From: Terriglobia bacterium
Lineage (GTDB): Bacteria > Acidobacteriota > UBA6911
Direction of reading: 5' to 3'
NCBI GenBank assembly: GCA_020072565.1
Contig: JAIQGI010000058.1
Span: 1-34,626, forward strand
Length of the DNA stretch: 34,626 nucleotides
Within the stretch, counting starts at the first letter, position 1, and the number at the start of each line of letters is the position of its first letter. A program made the position numbers and the translations under genes. Shown one piece after another: positions 30,573 to 34,626 of the stretch. A model generated the notes under the pieces. It was not told the DNA's origin, ran no database searches, and saw only the letters and a list, made by a program, of their open reading frames with translations.

Positions 30573-33500
30573 CTAGCCCCGCATGTAGGCGAAGCCGCCG
30601 TTGCGCCAAGTGCGCGTCACGGCATCGGCGACCCTGCGATCGAGGTCGTCATTCCCAAAAATGTCGCCGTTGATGTTCACGACCACGGGTGGCATATCGC
30701 CACGGCCTCCATTGTCCAGGTTGTCCCGCAAGGCATTCTCGGTCCCGGCTCCAGGCACCGTACCAGTGTTGCCACCGTTCGGCTGTGCAACAGTGGTGTA
30801 GGTTCTGAGGTTTTTGAGCATCACATCGATCTCAGCCACGACCGAAGAAGCCGCCGCCGAAATCGCGTCAGCGATTTTGTTACCGACCCTGTCGAACTCA
30901 TCCGTCACGGCATCGGTCAACCGGGTGATCTCCGAGGTGGTCTTCGTCTCGGCATCGGCCAGGTCGCCCAGGAGCCCCTTGATCTGCTCCTGGTAAGCGG
31001 CATCCATCGCGGCTTTTGTCTGAGCCAGCAGGTTGTCGCTGATCGTATTGAACCCTTCGCCGTATCGCTCCACTGCAGTTTTTCCGGCGCTGCCTCCGTA
31101 CTGAAGCAATGCCTGCCGCATCGGATCGGTGAGCTTGCCGCTGCTCTGGAAGCCGGAGACCAGCTGATCCCAGTTGGACATGCCGCCGATCACGGGAGCC
31201 AGGGCTTTGAACTTCGCCGGGTCCAACCCGGTCGCGGTCAGGGCGTCAACGACGGACTGGTCGAAATTGCCCGCGAGGATCTTCTCGACCGCATTCTGCT
31301 GCGGCGCCAGGTCCTGCAGCTTCTTCTTGAGTTCGATGATGAAATCAAGAGACCTATGCAGCCCGGGCAGCGCTGCCGCCTGGTTGATCACTTCCAGATT
31401 GCCGCCGAACCTCTCGAACATATCGAGGATGCCCGGCATGATCTCGCCCGTCTCCTTGAAGTGCTCGACCATGTCGGTCCAGCTCTTGTCGGTTTGGGTG
31501 AGATCCGCGAAATCCTTAAACCTGTCGAGGTTCCCGCCCAGCTTCTGAATCTGAGCGGTGAGCTCGTCCGTAATGTGACCCGTAGCCACGAACTGGTCGT
31601 ACATCGACTTCGTCTGCGGCACGAGGCTTTTGACCGCAGTCTGGAGATTCTGGAGGTCGGTCACCGCCTTGCTCGGAGCAAGAAGCAACTCGCTCCAGTT
31701 CGGCAGCGCCTTATTGAGAGCCTCGGAGTTTTTGAACGCCTTGGCAAACTCCTCGTTGAGTTTGGTCCAATCGCCCGTGGTCTGCCCGAGTTCGAAAGCG
31801 GCCCGAAAATTGAACGTCCCCCACAAAGTCTTGACGGCTTCGAGCGACTTCAGGAAAGCGTCGACTTTCCCTTGCGCCTGCGCCATCGGATACAGAGTCT
31901 CGACCAGGAACTTCGGCGTCGAAGAGATGTCCTTTCGGACGCCGTAGGCCGTCGACTCGCTGAGCCCGAGGCCCTGATAGTAGGACGCGAACTCGTCTTT
32001 GGTCATGTTGATGCCGCCAAAGTCGCGCGCCACTTCCATCGACCCCGCAACCTCCGCCGTTTTGCCCTTGATGGCATTGACCAGCGCAGGGAGTCCCTTT
32101 GCCAGCGCGGCCGCCGCGGCCCCGATCGCCATACCGACCGGTCCGCCTTGCGCCAGGCCGGCCATAGCACCGCCGCCGATTCCCTCGACCCATCCGGCGG
32201 CCCCGCCACGGTTCAGACTGTCCATAGCGAGCATCATGCCGCCGGCAGTCATAGCACCGCCGACCGCGCCGCCGATCCCCTTGCCGTTGATCCCGCCTTT
32301 CGGGAGCCCGAAAAGCCCTCCGCCAGAACTGCCCTTGCCCATCATCGCGAGCGTAGGGCCGACGAAATCCGGTGGATAAGACGACGCCGCGACCCCGCCG
32401 GACTTGAACAGACCGGAGATCGCGTCAGCCAGCGACTTGCCGATCCGCTTCATCTGATCCTTCACCGGAGCGAGCAGTCCATCGAACAGAATCCGAAGCA
32501 GGCTTTTCGCGGAATCCTTCGCGATCCGCCCCATGGTCGTCCAGAAACCTTTCCACTCGACGATGGAATCGGCCATCCCCTTCGTCCAATCGTTAAAGAT
32601 GGTCGACACCTCCTCCGCCACCTGAGTTTTGGTCTCCTTGGCTCGGCCAACCATGGTGCGGTTGAACTCGGCCCAGTTTTTGTCGAGCTGCGATTCGGTC
32701 GGCAGCTTGACTAGACCGTTGAGCGGATTCTTGATCGTCGACCGGCCGATTTCCTCCTGGTTCTTGTACATCAGCTCTCGGATCCCGGACGCCGTGTCGG
32801 CCAGCTGTGCCGGAGTGATGGACTTAAGGCCCTCATGCCAGGACTTCATGGCATCGTCCGCCTTCTTCCAGATCAAAGCTGAGTTGTATAGCTCCTGATC
32901 CACCTTGGACAGCGGCTCCTGAAAATCCTTCTGCGCTTCAGTCGCCTTGACAATCTCCTGCCAATGCGCCTGCGCGTACTGGTCAACGGTAGCGCCCACC
33001 GCCTTGTACTTCTCGAACTCCGCCGTGATTGCCGACATCGGCTTGATTTCTTTGAGCCATTGCTCCTGGAGTTTCTTCTCGTCCTCCGTAAGCTGATGCA
33101 CAGAGGCGGCCGCCGCTGTATGCGACTCGGTCTGCTTTTTGGCCAGCTTCTCGATCTTGTCGTAGGCATCGAGCATCGGCTTGATGCGGTCGATGTACTT
33201 CTGAGGGTCTTCCCAGCCCGACCTTTTCAGGATGTCGATGCCGTATTGCGCCTCGTCCTTGCCAAGGTTCAGGCTGCGCGCCCGTTTCTCAAGTGCCTCC
33301 GCTTCTTTGCGAAGCGCCTCTTGAGACAATTGCTGCATCTCTTTGACGCGGCCTTGGAACAAACCCAGTTTGTCCCATAACTTGGTCAACGCCTCATCGG
33401 CCCCGGTCAGGTCGGCAATCCAGCGACCTATGTTCCAGCCCAGGATTGCAGCGCCGGCAACAGAAGCGGCTTTCCCGAACAGGCCCATGTTGCTGGCGGC

Positions 33501-34626
33501 CCCGGAGATAGCCGTTTTGAAGTTGTCCCAATCCTTGATAACCGATGCGATCTTGAGCCCAGCCAAAGCCACCCCGAATGAGGTCAACGCTATCGTGTAC
33601 GCGTTTATCGGGGCTGCCCCGCCCTCTAAGAATCCATTGAGATCCCTAATGGCATTTGCGAATGAGCCGGTATCAGGAAGAAGGCTCTTGAACGTCTTAC
33701 CGAGGTTTGTCCAGAGAGCTTCGAGCTGATCTTTCAACGTCGCGGTTTGCTTCTTGAAGGCTTCGTCCGTCAGGCCGGCGGCGTTCGCCATGTCTTTCAG
33801 GTACTCGGTGTACGTGCCAGCCTGTTCTCCCGTGAGGGCGAGGGCAGCCCGCAAGGCCCGGACACTGCCGAAAAAGGTAGCGATCGCCTCGTCGTTGCCT
33901 TTCGAAGCTTTTGCCAGGTCTCCCAGCGCGCCAGCCAGTCCTTTTGTCTTCAGAGCCGCAGCGTCGATCTCGACGTGTAGCTCTTTGGCGAGCTTCTTGG
34001 CCTGTGCGGACGGATTCAGAAACGCAAGCAACGCCTGGTTCAAACTGGTCGTCGTGATCTGCGCACTCAAACCCATCTGGGTCATCGTGGCAAATGCCGC
34101 GCCCAGCTGTCCCAGGTCGACTTTCAGGGCCGCCGCAGTCGGGATCACCATGCCCAGCGAATGAGCCAGCTCGTCGCCTGTGGTCTTCCCTTTGCGGACC
34201 ATTTGGAAAAGGATGTCGCTGACGCGTGTCGTCTCTTCGACCTTCAAGCCGTAGGCGTTGATGACCGTAGTCAAGAGATCCACCGACGTGTACGTGTCGG
34301 TCACGGCAGCCTTGGCGAACTTGGCTGCATCCTCGACAAACTTCACCGATTTCGAAGGATCGATGTTGGCAGACAATGCCAGGTACATGCCCTTGGCAAG
34401 CTCGGCGGTTGTCCCGAATTCAGCCGAGACGTTTTTCAGCTGATCGTACAGCGCGCCGGCGTTGACCTTTGTTTCGTCGAGCAAGGTTCGGACATTGGCC
34501 CAGACCTTCTCGCCCTCCATGGCGGATTGCGTCCACTCCCGGATTTGGTTACCGACGGCCAGGGCGCCGAACGTCAGGCCCAGTCCACCCACGATGCCCT
34601 TGACCGTGTTCAACACGGACCCGAAC
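30573..34626 (-). CDS. Phage tail tape measure protein (N-terminus outside window)
   Basis: At least 1350 residues, open to the right edge, so the true start is not seen. The first 350 residues carry the TP901-type tape-measure core: VRTLLDETKVNAGALYDQL, LAKGMYLALSANI, TTVINAYGLKVEETTRVSDILF, TGDELAHSLGMVIPTAAAL. A long Gly/Ala-rich hydrophobic stretch (around residues 780-840 from the window edge) may be the membrane-insertion segment. The C-terminal residues VVVNINGDIFGNDDLDRRVADAV are typical of the family. It sets tail length, and by the usual 0.15 nm per residue the tail would be about 0.2 micrometre. No sheath or tube gene is in view. Confidence 0.9.
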   Translation of the reverse strand, partial: FGSVLNTVKGIVGGLGLTFGALAVGNQIREWTQSAMEGEKVWANVRTLLDETKVNAGALYDQLKNVSAEFGTTAELAKGMYLALSANIDPSKSVKFVEDAAKFAKAAVTDTYTSVDLLTTVINAYGLKVEETTRVSDILFQMVRKGKTTGDELAHSLGMVIPTAAALKVDLGQLGAAFATMTQMGLSAQITTTSLNQALLAFLNPSAQAKKLAKELHVEIDAAALKTKGLAGALGDLAKASKGNDEAIATFFGSVRALRAALALTGEQAGTYTEYLKDMANAAGLTDEAFKKQTATLKDQLEALWTNLGKTFKSLLPDTGSFANAIRDLNGFLEGGAAPINAYTIALTSFGVALAGLKIASVIKDWDNFKTAISGAASNMGLFGKAASVAGAAILGWNIGRWIADLTGADEALTKLWDKLGLFQGRVKEMQQLSQEALRKEAEALEKRARSLNLGKDEAQYGIDILKRSGWEDPQKYIDRIKPMLDAYDKIEKLAKKQTESHTAAAASVHQLTEDEKKLQEQWLKEIKPMSAITAEFEKYKAVGATVDQYAQAHWQEIVKATEAQKDFQEPLSKVDQELYNSALIWKKADDAMKSWHEGLKSITPAQLADTASGIRELMYKNQEEIGRSTIKNPLNGLVKLPTESQLDKNWAEFNRTMVGRAKETKTQVAEEVSTIFNDWTKGMADSIVEWKGFWTTMGRIAKDSAKSLLRILFDGLLAPVKDQMKRIGKSLADAISGLFKSGGVAASSYPPDFVGPTLAMMGKGSSGGGLFGLPKGGINGKGIGGAVGGAMTAGGMMLAMDSLNRGGAAGWVEGIGGGAMAGLAQGGPVGMAIGAAAAALAKGLPALVNAIKGKTAEVAGSMEVARDFGGINMTKDEFASYYQGLGLSESTAYGVRKDISSTPKFLVETLYPMAQAQGKVDAFLKSLEAVKTLWGTFNFRAAFELGQTTGDWTKLNEEFAKAFKNSEALNKALPNWSELLLAPSKAVTDLQNLQTAVKSLVPQTKSMYDQFVATGHITDELTAQIQKLGGNLDRFKDFADLTQTDKSWTDMVEHFKETGEIMPGILDMFERFGGNLEVINQAAALPGLHRSLDFIIELKKKLQDLAPQQNAVEKILAGNFDQSVVDALTATGLDPAKFKALAPVIGGMSNWDQLVSGFQSSGKLTDPMRQALLQYGGSAGKTAVERYGEGFNTISDNLLAQTKAAMDAAYQEQIKGLLGDLADAETKTTSEITRLTDAVTDEFDRVGNKIADAISAAASSVVAEIDVMLKNLRTYTTVAQPNGGNTGTVPGAGTENALRDNLDNGGRGDMPPVVVNINGDIFGNDDLDRRVADAVTRTWRNGGFAYMRG

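Larger units (their letters stand above)
5651..34626. mobile_element. Siphovirus-type prophage, left part
   Basis: The element is bounded on the left by the tRNA-Pro attachment core. It holds an integration and early-recombination operon, a repressor with divergent promoters, and a late operon with tape measure, tail and lysis genes, nearly all on the minus strand. Head, terminase and attR are not in the window and would lie to the right. The block from 11441 to 20970 is host-like and interrupts the phage content, so either the prophage carries cargo or it is rearranged. A long tape measure without any sheath gene points to a long non-contractile tail. Confidence 0.7.

Noticed and set aside
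31356-32714. Plus-strand open frame (452 codons) opposite the tape measure gene
   Set aside because: Shadow frame with no recognisable motif; the minus-strand tape measure explains the region.
34614-34616. GTG at the right edge as the tape measure start
   Set aside because: The frame is open to the last base and the family has more residues before this point, so it is an internal codon.
5651-34626. A second attachment core (attR) inside the window
   Set aside because: I looked for another copy of the tRNA T-arm and acceptor sequence on either strand and saw none; late phage genes continue to the edge.
1-34626. CRISPR arrays, retrons, diversity-generating retroelements or rRNA
   Set aside because: No regularly spaced repeats, reverse transcriptase motifs, variable-repeat pairs or rRNA sequence were seen.

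Overview
The window looks like chromosome of an Acidobacteriota bacterium (Solibacter/Bryobacter-like) carrying a large part of a siphovirus-type prophage. The host call rests on family content. There are three PadR-type regulators (TIGR03433-like), each paired with an ADOP-type duplicated permease (TIGR03434-like). There is also a thioredoxin fused to a TIGR03435-like domain, and a secreted FG-GAP/VCBS propeller protein. These families are typical of that phylum. The calls come from reading the sequence; no search was run.

Layout. (a) 1-5650 is host chromosome, and it is decaying. A PadR-ADOP pair on the minus strand has its permease cut at about position 137 by an IS1182-like insertion sequence whose transposase start is at the window edge. 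Next is a plus-strand gene for a secreted propeller protein with an in-frame TAA at 3667-3669; it ends early just before a REPIN/MITE-like inverted repeat. (b) 5651-5697 is the 3' half of a tRNA-Pro (anticodon CGG) on the minus strand. It is the attachment core of a prophage whose tyrosine integrase lies immediately beside it. (c) 5833-10703 is a minus-strand early operon: integrase, excisionase-like HTH protein, DUF1643 protein, small protein, Gp3/RDF-like protein, coiled-coil protein and PD-(D/E)XK nuclease. It is driven by a near-consensus promoter whose -35 overlaps a perfect 14-bp palindrome. The divergent repressor gene is at 10937-11440. (d) 11441-20970 is a block of host-like genes: a DUF4143 ATPase, two PadR-ADOP modules facing tail to tail, and the thioredoxin-TIGR03435 protein. 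It sits between the immunity region and the end of the late operon. (e) 21007-34626 is the late operon, all minus strand and read from the right edge inward: tape measure, tail hub/fibre, two paralogous tail-tip proteins, a small tail protein, a lysis block (membrane proteins and a goose-type lysozyme), a metallophosphoesterase, and three small genes encoding FN3-dockerin, FN3 and a cohesin-like domain. A strong hairpin at 20971-21000 ends it.

Most interesting points. First, the phage late operon ends in a cohesin/dockerin/FN3 gene trio, which could form a calcium-dependent adhesive pair made by a phage. Second, about 9.5 kb of host-type regulator-permease genes lies inside the prophage where cro, replication and late-control genes would be expected, so the prophage is either carrying cargo or is damaged. 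Head, packaging and attR sequences would lie beyond the right edge and were not seen.
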